A DNA stretch of 64,000 nt from Polyodon spathula (GCF_017654505.1 NC_054535.1:47514848-47578847), one strand, 5' to 3'; positions 24,064 to 37,105 are shown, numbered from the stretch's first letter. The notes: generated by a model not told the origin, from the letters alone. Translations and numbers: made by a program.

Positions 24064-25910
24064 CTGTTGTTACAGTGAAATGCGGCTTATATTGACAACA
24101 GCACTGAGCTGTGTTCAATAACACGAATGACTAGTGCTCAGGAGAACTGCAGTAGGGGGGTGGGGTGAGAAGGATTGCATAGCCATATTCTATTTATAAA
24201 GCAGGTTAAGAATCAGTGTAACCTCTGTGCCAGTGTTAACTATTTAAGTGGCAAACTGCTACCAAAGCAAGTGGCTTAATCTATTTAGCCTCCCAGGATG
24301 ATTAAAAGAGGTGTTATATTCTTAGCCAGTCTGTTTGTAATGCTGATCTTAAAATATGTTATTATGAAAACATAATAACATAATAACACATGAAAACATA
24401 TAAAAACAGTATGCATTGGATTTAGCAGGCATTAGATTAGATTATGTGCATACATAAAAAATGGTCTTAGCTGAAATGTGAACGGATCTATTAATGATGC
24501 ACCACTTCCCCCTTGCTCTAGTTTTTCCCTTTCACTTTCTTCATCACCCTAATAGTCACTATCCTAATGTAATAAATTAAAAAAAAAAAAAAAAAAAAGT
24601 TTGTTTCCCTGTGGTCCTTGAATGATTTTGAGGGAGACTTTCAAGTGTAATTTTTTTACATTCAGAATTCAGTCAACTGTACTGCAATTACCAAATTGCT
24701 CCAATAAAGAAAGCTACGAAACTACTGTGAAAAGTCATCACAATAGTGCGTCTTTGAAATTCATTGGATGACTGACCAGTAGCAGAGTTTGAAGTGCAAT
24801 GAGGTGAACAATCCAAGGATGATTTTCCTCCTGCCAAGATCATCAACTCTGCACAAACACTGAAACCACACTCTCATGACTCAGCCCTCTGAGCGGCTGT
24901 GTTTTCATTTTTTCCTTACTTTTTTTTTTTTTTTAACAAAACATAATGCAGTTTATTTTAAATACAACACTATAGATCAGCATCTGCTTCTTGGTATAAC
25001 ACATGGTCTGTTTGTAGCTGTAGTATTCTATTTACTTGGAGTGAGACTCCAAAAGTACACACAATAATTTGGTACTGTACCACAAATAAGCAACAGACTT
25101 TATTGTGCTGTATTTGATCAAATGTTTTTACTTTAATGTAGATATACAAAAATACCTAAATATCTTCCAGGGGGACAATAATAAATGAATTGCTAGTGCT
25201 ATAAAAATAAACTGGATAAAGCTGCTTTTTAAGAAACCTGGCATTAAAATGTTGTATTTTGTCTGTACTTTCGAAACTGACATGTCATGAGTTAACATGG
25301 CTTGACTTACAGGAAGTTTGTTACTGCTTTACTTTTTAGGTCACTTTACCTCAGCAGTGAATTCGGACTCAAAGCATCTTACTGGTTGCAACGCATGTCA
25401 GTCATTAAGGGAGCAGCTAGTTGGATACTGACAAGAATGAAGGCCCTAAAGGGGTGGAGACAATTTTTCTCTAAAGGTGAAATGATTCAGGAAGTGCAAG
25501 GCGGTCTGGTTATGCTTTATTTCCCAGGTCATTCCAAGGATTATCATTCTGCCCTTTTGCCGCAATTATATCTGTAACATTTGATTGTTTTCCGGTAATT
25601 AGAAAGACTGTAATGTGGTTTTAAAGCATTTGAAAAAATCCATGCAGGACCAGTATTTTTAGTTTGCCTTTGGTAGGCCCATTCAACAACTGAAGGGAAA
25701 AGGGCTTGTTTTCCACTACCTCAGCCATTACTTCTTGTCAGGCTTTATAAATGTTTTGGCATGAGTCTGAAGTGTTGATGGTATCATATGCCACCCGCTA
25801 GAAATCCTCTTAACAGCTGGGTCTTACATCAAGCAGTTCTAATACCTAACCCTTGACCTACTAACATGATCAAATCAAAGATTGTGTAAGTCATTACAAT
25901 ATTTGATTTG

Positions 25911-25958
<48 letters not shown>

Positions 25959-26904
25959 GGTTCAAATTTTGTACCTGTTTAAATTCTGCCTCTGATTTTA
26001 TTGAGATTGTAAAAACAACAGTTTTCTGCCAGATTAGAAAGACAAGGAATTTGTAAACTCTGAGTGCACTAGAGGGATTGGTGGTGTTTAATGTTGTCAA
26101 TGACATTTGATAATATTTTGCTTAGCAGGTATCACTTGTAACAGAAATATGGGGACAACAAAAAATAACTAGGTATGTATGACTGTAGATTTAGTCTACA
26201 TTGTTTAAAATGTAATACAATAAATGTACAGCTAATCAACCATTTACAGTACTGACAAAATGTCAAAATATTGATATATAACAAATATACCATCGGCGAT
26301 GACTGTGGTGCACCACAAAGTAACCACAAAGTAACAAAAAATAGTTTGTCACGTATACAGCATGCTAATTATCTTTTTGTTATGAGCAAAAAATCTTATA
26401 GTCAAAAATAAAAATGTACAGATTTGAATAACTAGCTAACTTAACAATGTAAACAATGTGTTATTTTCTAAGTAAATGATAAATTAATTACATTATGAAA
26501 ATATTCAGTACCTACGTGATACATATACGTATTTTAAGATACTATTTTGCAATGCTTTTTTTTTTTTTTTTTTTTTTTTTTTTTGGAGAAGCAATACCTT
26601 TTAATTTATTTTTCTTGTATGGTTTTGAGAAAATGTAATACATTATGCTAGTGCCGTGTGCTTGTTTTCAGGTACAACATCCAACCCAGATAGGTGGCAG
26701 TGCAGTTTTGAGTGGCAAAAACCTAAAACAGGAAATGTATCGGAATTTATGGTTTCAAACATTGTCCTTCCGTAATTCTGCTTCCTGTTAATGTATTAGA
26801 TAGCCCGGTACAGCGGGTATACAAACTCTGCTTGACAGTATTGCTCATCCACTGTTAACTTTAAGTTATTACACTTGTAAGCTGTCTGTCTAAATCTATC
26901 AAAA
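24064..26904. other. Divergent ASB5-SPCS3 intergenic region
   Basis: About 2.8 kb between the putative ASB5 leader and the SPCS3 ATG, so promoters of both genes should be here. It contains an A tract (24579-24598), an (ATT)n microsatellite (25911-25957) and a T tract (26557-26584). An open frame at 25302-25577 (plus) has no recognisable domain. No other gene was seen. Confidence 0.5.
25911..25957. repeat. (ATT)n microsatellite
   Basis: About 15 trinucleotide units of ATT, uninterrupted, between ASB5 and SPCS3. Confidence 0.9.
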
Positions 26905-27854
26905 ATGAATACGTTGTTGTCGCGGGCAAATTCTCTCTTTGCATTTTCTCTCAGTGTGATGGCGGCTCTTACTTTTGGCTGTTTTGTCACTACAGCTTTT
27001 AAAGACAGAAGCGCACCGGTTGATATCCAGGTTTCTAGAGTAATGCTGTGAGTATTTAAAACGAAATTACATTATTCCTGAAAATCAGCATAATGTTTGA
27101 AATTGTTATTTTCTGATTCTAAACTAAATGTGATTGAATGGGTGGCTAGCAACAATGAATTGAACATGTTGTCATGCAATATACGGAACTTACGTTTTAT
27201 TTATTATTATTATTATTATTTTAAACAGTGCAGTAATTTAAAAAAGTAACGCGTAGTAGAAAATGCTATTTCATACGAAATTAGGTTCCAACATAAGAGT
27301 CTACTAGATTTCAATTGCTAAATGTACAATGTGATGCCATATGTGTTTATTGTTTGGCCCTCATCGTTTTAAAAACTAAACAATTAATTGTAAAAGATTG
27401 CCTATTTACAAAGGAAAGGTGCAACTGTAATAATTGTAAAGTTATTTATCTGGCGAAACAGCACCCAATTTCCCGAGTTTGCTGTATGATGCGGTCCATC
27501 CAGTGGCAGTCACACACGTCAACCACAAACCCACACAATTGATGAACCTGCAGCAGCTCTAACGAGCAGAGTGTGTTTCCATACACGTGGCGCTTCAGTA
27601 CGGTTCATTTATTCGGCGCGTGCTTTAAACTGGAATAATTAATGATTAAATGTATGGAATATTATGCAAAGTGTGTAGACCACAACGCCGTGCTCTGGAT
27701 TAACATCCGAGCTGAAGAAAGAAATGTCTAAATTTCGAGAAAAGAAAATGGGTAGTTATGTTTGTTTATTTGTTTGATTTATTTTGGCTGCAGGCTACAA
27801 AACAGGGCACAGTTGATTGGAGGATGTGCCTAGCTCTACCAATGGCATTACACC

Positions 27855-27892
<38 letters not shown>

Positions 27893-27958
27893 ATATGTAT
27901 ATATATATACACACACACACACATATATATATACACACACACACATATATGTGTGTGT

Positions 27959-28017
<59 letters not shown>

Positions 28018-28919
28018 TGTGTGTCAGGGCTTGCAAAAATTTGGTAATGGTACTTGCCCTTCAGGCAGTCCATTGTATACATTTGGTTGTCCAAAAAAAG
28101 TCAAGTTGCCCATAATTGACCAATGGACTGTGATTTGTACAAAGTACACTGTACTCAATATAGGTACAGTATCTCAGGGTTCATACACTTTTTCAACATC
28201 AAGATTCCATACTTTTTTCCAGACTTAAATTAGTTTTTCCCAGACTTGTGTTTTAGTTAGTTTTTTTGATAGTTATCCACACAGGCGGGCAGCTGCAGAG
28301 CATTATAGCTTTTTGATCCAGAGCAGAAGTTGCTCCTGGTTTTCTAAAAGTATTTGTCAGAATCTGGAGGTGCATATCTAGCAAGAGACAATGCACGCAT
28401 GCAAAAGAGCAGTAAGATGCCCAATATTTGAGAACTATGTTGCATTATTTACAAAAAGAATACATAAAGTTGTGTACTTGTGTCAAAATAGAATTGTATA
28501 ATGGTACCAATAGTATACTAAAACCAGACAATTTTGGCACAAGTATACTTGCAGTATATTAGTTTTTTGTAAGGGATGATATTTATACCCTTTGTTTAAT
28601 GTTGAACACTGTGGGAGGTGAAAAATAACAAAAATGAAATAACAAATGTGCACACATTATAAATTAAAATGTGCAAATGTTGTATATTAAGCATATAAGT
28701 CAAATACTAAATACAGTACACCCTCGCTATAACAACCCTGTTTGGGTCCAATGCCTTTTGTTCACTATAGTAAAAGGACAATCTAAAACAAACAATATAA
28801 GCTGCTGAAGTAAGTTAAGGCAGTCACCTTGAATAAAGGCATTAGCTAAATTATTAATACTATTACTACTGTTATTCTTTGATTTTCTTTATTATTACAG
28901 TATTTGTCACTACTAGCAC

Positions 28920-28981
<62 letters not shown>

Positions 28982-31900
28982 GCAGCAGCAGCAGCAGCAG
29001 CAATGAGATTGTGAATAAAAGTAGAATTAGTACAGTGCCCAATTTGTGGCATGCTGCACCCACTATTCTGGCTATATCCTATTAATTGAAGAACACAGTA
29101 CAACCCCACCCTCACCCCCTATCAAAGTGTGTTTTGTTTCAATTGCAAATGTTAATTGAAATCTTGGTTCCTTCAAAAAAAAAAAAAGTTGCTTTGCCGT
29201 GCCGTTTGCATAGAGCTGTACGAGCCAACGTCAGAAGCAGTTTTTTTTTTTTTTTTTTGTTACATCAGTATTTTATTCATATAATAAAGACCTATAGCGA
29301 GGATGTAAATAACATATATGCACTCGGTTGACTGTTTGGACCTGAGACTGTTGCTGCGCTGGGCACTGTAAATCTGTGAGCGGAATCTCGATTGAGAAAC
29401 TTCTGTTTGATTAAAGCACAAAACGTAAAAAATCGGATTGCCCATTGGACAAGCAGCCAAAAAAACACATTGTCCGACAGATTTTTTTTTTTGGTTGTCC
29501 CGGAATGTCGGGCTAGCTATTTTGCGAGCCTGCACAATCTGTCTGTCTGTCTAACTAACAACAGGGATTGCAATAATAATCCTATTGGATAGCAGCTTCA
29601 CGGTCACCCATTCCAAGTGTTACTATGATCTTGATTAGCTGCACTGTATAATAACAAGTTAGGTTCTTCTTATTAAACTCGCAGTGAAACCAGGAGTGGA
29701 TCAAACTGCTATACAATGGGAGTCTTCCATCCTTGTGTGTGTGTGTAGATATAGATATAATGTTTAGAGTGGCGATGTTGGCAGTAACAGGATATTAAAC
29801 ACAGTAAAGTAATTGATATGTATTTAGCCCAGAGTCTGTTGTTAAAATGTGCTAAGCAAATTGAATTGTGTAAATGTAACTTTACATATTTATTTTTTTC
29901 TATCAACCATCTAGAGACACCAGTGGTTCTCAAATGCCTTATGTATATGGAGGAGAACAACACACAATCAAAAGAAAAAAATGAAAAAAAAAAAACAGGC
30001 AAACTGTTTCAACATGTTTGTTGCATCTTTCCAGCACTTTAACAAGCCCTTTGTGACCCCTTGTATTACTAATTTGACCCACAGTTTCAGAACACCAGAG
30101 CCAACTCATTTTTAATATGCTTTTTGTTTAGTTAGTTAATTTCATGCAAAAATATTACAGAGAAAAAAAGTATTTAATTAAGCATTCCTTATAAAAACTC
30201 ATATACTGTCAAGTTCCTCACTTCTTAGCAATGAATAAAATAAAATATTCTATAGGAAGTATTTTATTTTAAGTTATTTTAATATAAATCTACTGTTTTG
30301 TTATTCCATTGCAGAAAAAATGTGGATGACTTCACCGGACCCAGAGAAAGAAGTGACTTGGGTTTCATAACTTTTGATGTTACAGCTGATATCCTTTACT
30401 AGCTGGGTGAAATTCAACTAGTGGGCTAAGATGCTATTGTGAGCACTGTTAAGTTGATCTAAACTAGCCTGATTTGTTTCTAAAAAATATAGCGTTTCAT
30501 GTCCTCATATGTTGCTACAACTGTTTACCATACCTATCCTTTTTCTTTTCATTAATATCCTGACAACTTTTTACACTTAACTATAAAATCTGTTTCAAAG
30601 CTGTTTTCAAAATGTCTGCTGTAGTGCACTGATTGGGTCCATGAGTTAGTAAACCCAATTAACTGGGTTAGTTGGATGGTAAAATGTGTATTTGCAAGTA
30701 ATTCATTATATTATGTGCAGAGCTGAGTGATGTTTTAGGTTAGCAATAATTAGAATTAATAATGGAACACGCTGAACTGGAAAATATTGCCCATCTCACT
30801 GTTGGGTGGATTTTGAATGGAAGGTTCCCAGCCCAGAATAAAGAAAAGGAAACTCTCCCATTTTTAAACTGAGGGCTATTCTTGCCTGTTCTTTTGAAAT
30901 GTTATTTGGCTGCAAGGCTGTATTCGGTGCAACACTGGATTTTCAAAAATGTTAATGCCGGATGTACCCACAGGAAACCATTTGGAAAACAATCTGACTT
31001 CACGTTGCCTAACTGGTCCCAAAAAAAATGTTTAAGCATTTTTTTAAATTATTATAAAACAGCTGTTTTATATACACTTAATGTCTGGTATAATTACAGA
31101 TGTTTAGGATTAGACAATGATTAATTAAAACTTGAGGAGAACAAAGATGTTTCCCAAAATAGAAAAAGCTTGGTATCAACACTGCAGGACATCTGTCAAA
31201 ATGGCGCACAGTTATCCTTTCACACAGCACAGTCAGTCACAATACAGTATAGCAAAGGAGCTTTTTTAGTTCTTTCAAATAAGACAAGTCCTCAAAATTA
31301 CCACAATATAGCCTACACACTTAGCATACACCCAATTGAAGAATTGGTATTGCTACATGCCAAACTGTATGTATAACATTTAAAAAAAAAGACATTAAAA
31401 ATTGGACAAAATAGCAGGTCACAAATAAAAAAAAAAACAAAAAAAAAAAACTAGTCAAAATGTATATAATAAAATAAAAAAGTAAGGCTTTATATTATAA
31501 CCTAGTAAAAACGTAAGTGGTGTCTTTGTAAACACTGATATGATTAAACAACTTTCACTTTGTATTAATAAGCTTTCACAATTTTATTTAGCAAATAGAG
31601 ATCTTGCTAGTAAATGAAGGAGGCAGTACCTGTTGTGTGCTGTTTACTTTAGAAATGTAAGTGATAACATTATTTAAAAAAAACTAAAACGTAAAATTCA
31701 CTTCCGATGCCGCTTGTCAATTTCTGTGCTGGTCTGCCAGAGCAGACGCAAAAGGAAAAGTTGCATCAGGAACATTAAACAAAGTATTGGGGAGAAATAA
31801 AATAGGTTACTATTCAAGATCGACAACAATGAAGATGGAGTGTGAAAAATGGTGTCCACCCATTCAGAAAAGAGAGTCGACGCAGTCCACCCCCCGAGTC

Positions 31901-34900
31901 GAACACTGACAACAAATCTGTCGCTTTGTTTCTGCTTCAGGATGGTCGTTCTGTAAGATTCAATTTTGCCATCAGAAATGGAGTGAAGCATCAAAAACTT
32001 ACAGTACTGTTACCGTCTACTTAAGACTCCTCTGACTGTAAGTAACACCTGTTTCTTTAAGTTCCACTTTCAAAGTCTCCTCTTTATTTAAGAAAACACA
32101 TGTTACTTTCTGAAAAATGCAACTTACCTTTCGCAGATAACATGGTGCAGTTTTAGGAGCTGCTAGTACTTGAAAATAAACACAGTTCTCTAAGGATTGT
32201 GGCACTATGCATAACATTGTCCAAGGATTGTGGCACTATGCAACACATTGTCCAAGATTTGTGGCTAATTGAGAAACAGTGTGAAACACGAGAAAAACCC
32301 TGACATGGACCGGTGCTAGCACTTCATACACAACTGTATACACATACAAACAAGACTCTGGACAATTGGTAAACACGGCGGGAGGTTTGGCTTCATATTG
32401 CGTCCTTTACAGTTAAGGATTAAGTGTATATGTGCTGAAATGTAATACTAAGGATCTTTAAGGTTATGTCAGTATTTTTTTGTGATCATGCAACCCCCTT
32501 TTGGGGTCAGGACCCCCAGTTTGAGAACACTGATTTAGAGGACAGATCTGAAACCCCGGGGAACTAGAGCGAATTGTTTGAGAAGAACTTTGAAACAGAC
32601 TTTAAAGTTATAAGTGTAAAAAGTTGTCAGGATTTTAACAATGAAAAGAAAAATTACAGGTACATCATTTAAACAACTGAAGCAACACGCTTTTTTGGAA
32701 CCCTGCTACTTGCTCTTTAAGTCTCTTAACAAAGTGTGTTTTTGTCTTTTAAAAGTTATTAATTACAGTATTGATCAAAATGTAATATTTTTAAACAATT
32801 TAAACTTAAACCTTCAAGTATTTAGGCTAATTGAATGCAGTGTGTTTCTTGTTGGAGTGTATGTAAGGGAACCTAGTGCGTTTTTTTAATGTAAGGGAAC
32901 ATAGCTGCTGTTTTTTTAAATAAATAAATAAATAAATAAAAAAAAATAAATTGGTGCATTCTGTCATGTATTATCCCAGTGTTGAAATGTTGAAGTTTCT
33001 TATAAACACCAGCTACATCAGTCAATGGCTTTAGCTCTTGACCATTGCTCTTAGTCTGCACTATAGCAGTGAGTTGTTGCCACTAAAAACAAAACAGTAA
33101 CTACTGTTAGAATATTTAAGCTATTAATATATGTTATAACAACTACTGTAATTCTTTTTGAATATTTTCCCAAAGCAGCCAAGTAGCTTTGCTTTTAAAG
33201 GAAAGCCTCTGCATCACAAATGCAAGTACAGTAAGCTGTGACTTTGCATGGATATGGTTTTGATTTGTTACTTAAATTAAACTATACCAGTGGCTTTGGT
33301 AGCAAATAGCTGGGCTTCACCTGCAGCAGCCAGCAGAATGGCTAGTTCACTACACCTTACTACATCCCTTGTATTGGTTCCTGTGTGCTTTTGTAGCAAA
33401 TATCATGTATACTTTAGCTATTTAGTAGGTTTTAGACTCTTTTGACCTCCAGTCTCAATGATCCAATATGGATAAACTGTTATACAGGTAAAGAGTGAAG
33501 TATAAACTTCCTGTTGTGTTTATAGTAAATGTGACACAGAGGTTGAGGCAGCTATAAAAATAGGCTCATCTTCTGTTTTTACTTGTTCTCAAAGTAGGAG
33601 TATAATAAACTTGTGTACAAATACAATCCTGTGCAAATGCAGTTCCTATACATGTTAAAAGCTACTTAAAGGAAATATCATTCCCCCCAACTTTTGCAAG
33701 GTAATAGTTGTATTTCGGAATCCACAATTATAGTTTTGTATAAAATATTTAGATACAGTATGTTTAAGTTGTCCCATGCTTAGCAAGAGTAAAGGAATGA
33801 TAAATTGTGAGGTATGTGTTGATTTGCTTTAACTTTTCCCACATCTGAGGCCAATATTTGACTGGAATGTCAAACAACTGTTTCTGTATTTATCAGCTGA
33901 CTATGAAACGAAAAGCAATGTAAGTACTGGTCTATATTTTGCCTAATAAACGTCTTGTTGGAATTGATTGTTCTTTTCTTTCTTTAGGATAGTTATATAT
34001 TTTGTTTGGCCTTAATATGTAAGTGATGGTAATTACCTTGAAAAAGCTAGATCTGTCTTCCTTGTAGTACAGATATAATCTGGTTCAATAATGTTATTAA
34101 ACAGTTGAATGATGGGCGCAATTGTTTTCTCTGTATATAAATTGTCAGCTGATGGATTGATGCACCAAATATCTCAAGTACCTCATCACTGCATAGTTAA
34201 TGACTTGGTATGTGTTGTCTTGCAGGCCCTGAACCAAGTGGTGTTATGGGATAAGATAATCCTTCGAGGGGAGAACACAAAACTTTCTCTGAAGGACATG
34301 AAATCAAAATATTTCTTTTTCGATGATGGTAATGGTCTCCGGTAAGATCAGCTTTATATTTCACTGAAAATATATATCAATTACCAACTTGTAATAAGCT
34401 TCAAAATCACACTTCCCTTTTCACTTTAGGCTTTTTTGATAAAACAGTATACTGTACATTTTACAGTATTATTTCCATCCCTGTATTATAAATTTCCACT
34501 TGCATGCAGTACCATCTTGTATCAGCAGATGGCACTGTCTTCACGTCACTAAACAGTTGGCTCTCTTTAGGGTTTCTTTGTACCTTTACTTGTGGTGGAC
34601 CCCTCCTGTGTCACTTTAGCCATAAGTACTTTTTGATACATGTCTTTATTGAAACAAAGTGGTGTTTCACTGAAAAACGTGCAGAGAGTACCTGTTGATG
34701 TCCATCGATTTCTAAGATGTCTGGTCAAGGAATGGTGTTTAATACGCTGTCTTTACTGGCAGAGTACACACATTAGTTTACCTAGTAAAGCTAGGTAAAT
34801 CTTTCTTATAAAGCAATACATGGTTGTGTTCATGGTTCAATATGTAACTGAATTATATATAGTTATACTGAAACTAAAGCATGCATGTTTATTTTTCCAA

Positions 34901-35136
34901 AATAGACATGTTTTTATGTGTGTTTCCATTGCATTGCTGTATTTGTGGGATTATTTGTTTATGTGTTGCACTTTGTAAAACCAAAACTGTTTCTTGTTAC
35001 CAGGGGAAATAAAAACATCACTTTGACACTATCATGGAATGTCGTGCCAAACGCTGGAGTCTTACCTCTTGTTATGGGCTCAGGACACAAATCAGTTCCC
35101 TTTCCAGATGCTTATGAGATGACAAAGAGCTATTAA
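26905..35136 (+). CDS. spcs3: Signal peptidase complex subunit 3, 5 exons
   Basis: Non-catalytic, single-pass subunit of the ER signal peptidase complex, required for signal-peptide cleavage. Exons: 26905-27047, 30315-30388, 33843-33919, 34226-34341, 35004-35136; total 543 nt, 180 residues, the same length as human SPCS3. The N-terminus [20 protein letters not shown] leads into one membrane helix (about residues 12-31), with the rest luminal. Conserved blocks include [66 protein letters not shown] and the C-terminal TKSY. Introns 1, 3 and 4 are GT-AG; intron 2 is AT-AC (separate entry). The start is fixed by alignment to the family, and the preceding bases AAA are a fair initiation context. 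An AATAAA follows 45 nt after the stop. No disabling change is seen. Confidence 0.97.
27856..28024. repeat. Composite GT/AT/CA microsatellite
   Basis: Alternating tracts of (GT)n, (AT)n, (CA)n, (AT)n, (CA)n, (GT)n and a long (AT)n. The GT and CA blocks are mutually complementary and the whole tract can fold on itself. Open frames across it are low-complexity artefacts. It lies in SPCS3 intron 1. Confidence 0.9.
28920..29002. repeat. (AAT)n-(AGC)n compound microsatellite
   Basis: About 20 AAT units run directly into about 7 AGC units. Intronic in SPCS3. The six-frame homopolymer peptides (poly-Asn, poly-Ser, poly-Leu, poly-Ile) here are not genes. Confidence 0.9.
29921..30097. mobile_element. 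hAT-like MITE (tentative)
   Basis: Left end CAGTGGTTCTCAAA is the usual terminus of hAT nonautonomous elements. The right part contains TTTGTGACCCC and ends GTTTCAGAACACCAG, an imperfect inverted match to the left end. No coding capacity and no clean 8-bp flanking duplication. SPCS3 intron 1. Confidence 0.4.
30389..33842 (+). other. spcs3: SPCS3 intron 2: U12-type AT-AC intron
   Basis: The intron starts ATATCCTTT, the exact U12-type 5' splice consensus with AT terminus, and ends ...GCTTTAACTTTTCCCAC, i.e. a U12-like branch site (TTTAAC) followed closely by an AC terminus. No GT near the exon 2 end keeps the frame, and reading through gives an in-frame TAG after five codons (GAT ATC CTT TAC TAG). 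Joining 30388 to 33843 restores AD-L...IFDW with phase 1, matching the family. Minor-spliceosome removal follows from the consensus; it is not observed directly. Confidence 0.9.
31698..31994 (-). other. Unassigned ORF with a hydrophobic C-terminal segment
   Basis: A 98-codon open frame on the minus strand inside SPCS3 intron 2. Its composition is protein-like rather than low-complexity: a basic, polar first half ([17 protein letters not shown]), a tryptophan-containing middle (LGGWTAST), then a long hydrophobic stretch ([20 protein letters not shown]) and a charged end (EIDKRHRK). In-frame TAA lies just upstream, with an acceptor-like CGGTAACAG after it. It could be a terminal exon, a retrocopy fragment or chance. 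I do not recognise the family. Confidence 0.25.
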
Positions 35137-35180
35137 ATTGTCTGGTATTTGTTTGTAATTGGTGTTCTCTTTTATGGCTT

Positions 35181-35186
35181 AATAAA
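35181..35186 (+). promoter_or_regulatory. spcs3: SPCS3 polyadenylation signal
   Basis: AATAAA 45 nt after the SPCS3 stop codon, followed within ~30 nt by TG/T-rich sequence (TTGTAGCTGTTTGTTTTG), the usual arrangement for cleavage and polyadenylation. Confidence 0.75.
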
Positions 35187-35554
35187 AGTTTACAAATTGA
35201 CTTTGTAGCTGTTTGTTTTGTAGTTGTCTTTTTTTAAAAATAAAATAAGGATTCATGCAGGAAGCTTGAGATAACAGCAGTATTCTGAAATATAAAATAT
35301 ATATTTCATTATCGGTATAATGGGCATCACCTTACGGTAAGCAAGAAAGGTGTTTATGTATCGCAATTTAATTGATTTTCTGCTGTGTAGACAAATAATC
35401 TTGCTGAGCATGAATTGTGTAAAAGAGCTTGCCCATTTCTACCTGCAATTTGTAATGTGTGATCAAATATTTTTTTTAATTTCTATTTATGAAGCAGCTA
35501 TAAAAAGATAGTGTGACTAGACAAGTGTGTGTGATTATCTATCTATCTATCTTG

Positions 35555-37105
35555 CAGTACCAGTCAAAAGTTTGAGTGCACCTGCTTGAAACCAGGTTTT
35601 CCATGATTATATGCTTTTAACTGTATAAACTTGTCTATAAACACTTAATATTTCATTAATTTACTTAATATACTTATTATAAGCTGATAATAATAATTGA
35701 ATTGCATTCAAAAATTTAACTTTAAATGAAAATGTAAATCTTGTCAATTTCAATGAAATGGTCACCCAGAGCAAGGGGATTTCAGTCTGAAATGTGTATA
35801 ACATGGTGTTACAACACTGGCCTAAGTATAAAAGTGTCTTTGTTAGATGTTCTCTGAGTTAACTAGCATTTTACCTAATTAACCTTTTGTCACCAATTAT
35901 TGTTAACTAGTGAGGGTCCATGATTACTATAAATATAGGTAGCATAGGCACAAGTTTGTCATTCCTGAATGTAAGGGAGCAGAAAATGGCAAAATACACT
36001 CAAGCAAAGAAAAAAGTTTATAATTACTTTAAGAAATGAAGGTCAATCTTTAAGACAGATCGCAAGAACTTTGCAAGTGTCTGTAACTGCTGTGGCCAAG
36101 ACCATCAAGCGATTTGAAGAAACTGGCACTCATGAGGACCGAACAAGGTCAGGCAGGCCAAGAGTGACCTCAGAATCAGAGAACAAGTTCATTCAAGTCA
36201 CAAGTCTGCGAAACCGGTGATTACTTGCTCCTGAAGTACAGATGTTTCAACATCAACTGTTCAGAGGAGATTGCATGAAGCTGGCCTAACTGGAAGATTT
36301 ACTGCAAAGAAACCATTGTTAATAGTGCAGAATAAGAGGAAGAGACTTCACTAGGCCAAAAAACACAGAAACTGAACGTTTGAGGAGTGGAAGTCCGTCT
36401 TATAGACCGATTAATCAAAATTTGAAATGTTTGGGTCCAACCGCCAAGTATTTGTAAGACGCAGAGAGGGTGAGCACATGAGTTCTGCATGTGTGGTTCC
36501 CACTGTCAAGCATGGAGGAGGCAGTGTCATGGTCTGGGGTTGCTTTGCTGGTGACAGTTGGTGATCTTTACCAAGTCCATGGCAAGCTCAGCCAGCATGG
36601 CATACTTCAGAGGCATGCCATTCCATCAGGATTACGGCTAGTTGGACAGTCCTTCATTCTTCAGCAAGATAATGACCTGGCAAAGAAGGAAAGTGAAGGA
36701 CAACTCAATCTAATGACCTGGCCTGCCCAATCTCCAGACCTCAATCCCATAGAACTTGTATGGGACAAACTGGACAGAAGAGTCAAAGTAAAGCTACCCA
36801 CAAGTGCCCTACATCTCTGAGAATTGCTGCAGAACAGCTGATTCCTGCTGAAACTTGTTAACTGAATGCATCGTGTTTGTGAGGCTGTTATTAAGCCAAA
36901 GGGTGGCTATTTTGAGGAATCCAAGATTTAGAGACAATTTTCAATTTTCTTGAACATTGCATTGATACTCCTTATGTTTTGTTTTGTATATTGTAACATG
37001 TTTTTTCATTTTCAAGTATTTACAGAAACGTATACCACATAAAAATTGTCAATTATGAAAAAACCTAGTTTCCAGCAAGTGTACTCAAACATTTGACTGG
37101 TACTG
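35555..37105 (+). mobile_element. Tc1/mariner transposon, inactive
   Basis: A 1.55 kb element with 46-bp terminal inverted repeats: left CAGTACCAGTCAAAAGTTTG (35555 on), right ending ACATTTGACTGGTACTG (to 37105), only a few mismatches. The interior encodes a broken Tc1 transposase: HTH region at about 35985-36200, and a C-terminal part at 36500-36830 with DLNPIELVWDKLDRRV, the last block before the third catalytic acid region. Frameshifts and stops disable it. A (GT)n microsatellite follows directly at 37106-37127. Confidence 0.9.

Larger units (their letters stand above)
27048..30314. other. SPCS3 intron 1, repeats only
   Basis: A 3.3 kb intron. It contains a composite GT/AT/CA microsatellite (27856-28024), a run of AAT then AGC triplets (28920-29002), T and A homopolymers, and an hAT-like MITE starting at 29921. 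No exon or coding remnant beyond these was recognised. Confidence 0.6.

Noticed and set aside
25302..25577. 91-codon plus-strand ORF between ASB5 and SPCS3
   Set aside because: No domain, no family resemblance and no convincing splice signals; left as part of the intergenic region.
27758..28115. Several Cys-Val and Thr-His repeat ORFs
   Set aside because: Products of the composite GT/CA/AT microsatellite.
28920..29115. Poly-Asn/Leu/Ile ORFs
   Set aside because: Compound AAT/AGC microsatellite.
28023..29536. Possible MITE bounded by CAGGGCTTGCAAAAATTT and AGCTATTTTGCGAGCCTG
   Set aside because: The inverted match is short and imperfect and the 1.5 kb between has no transposon content; insufficient support.
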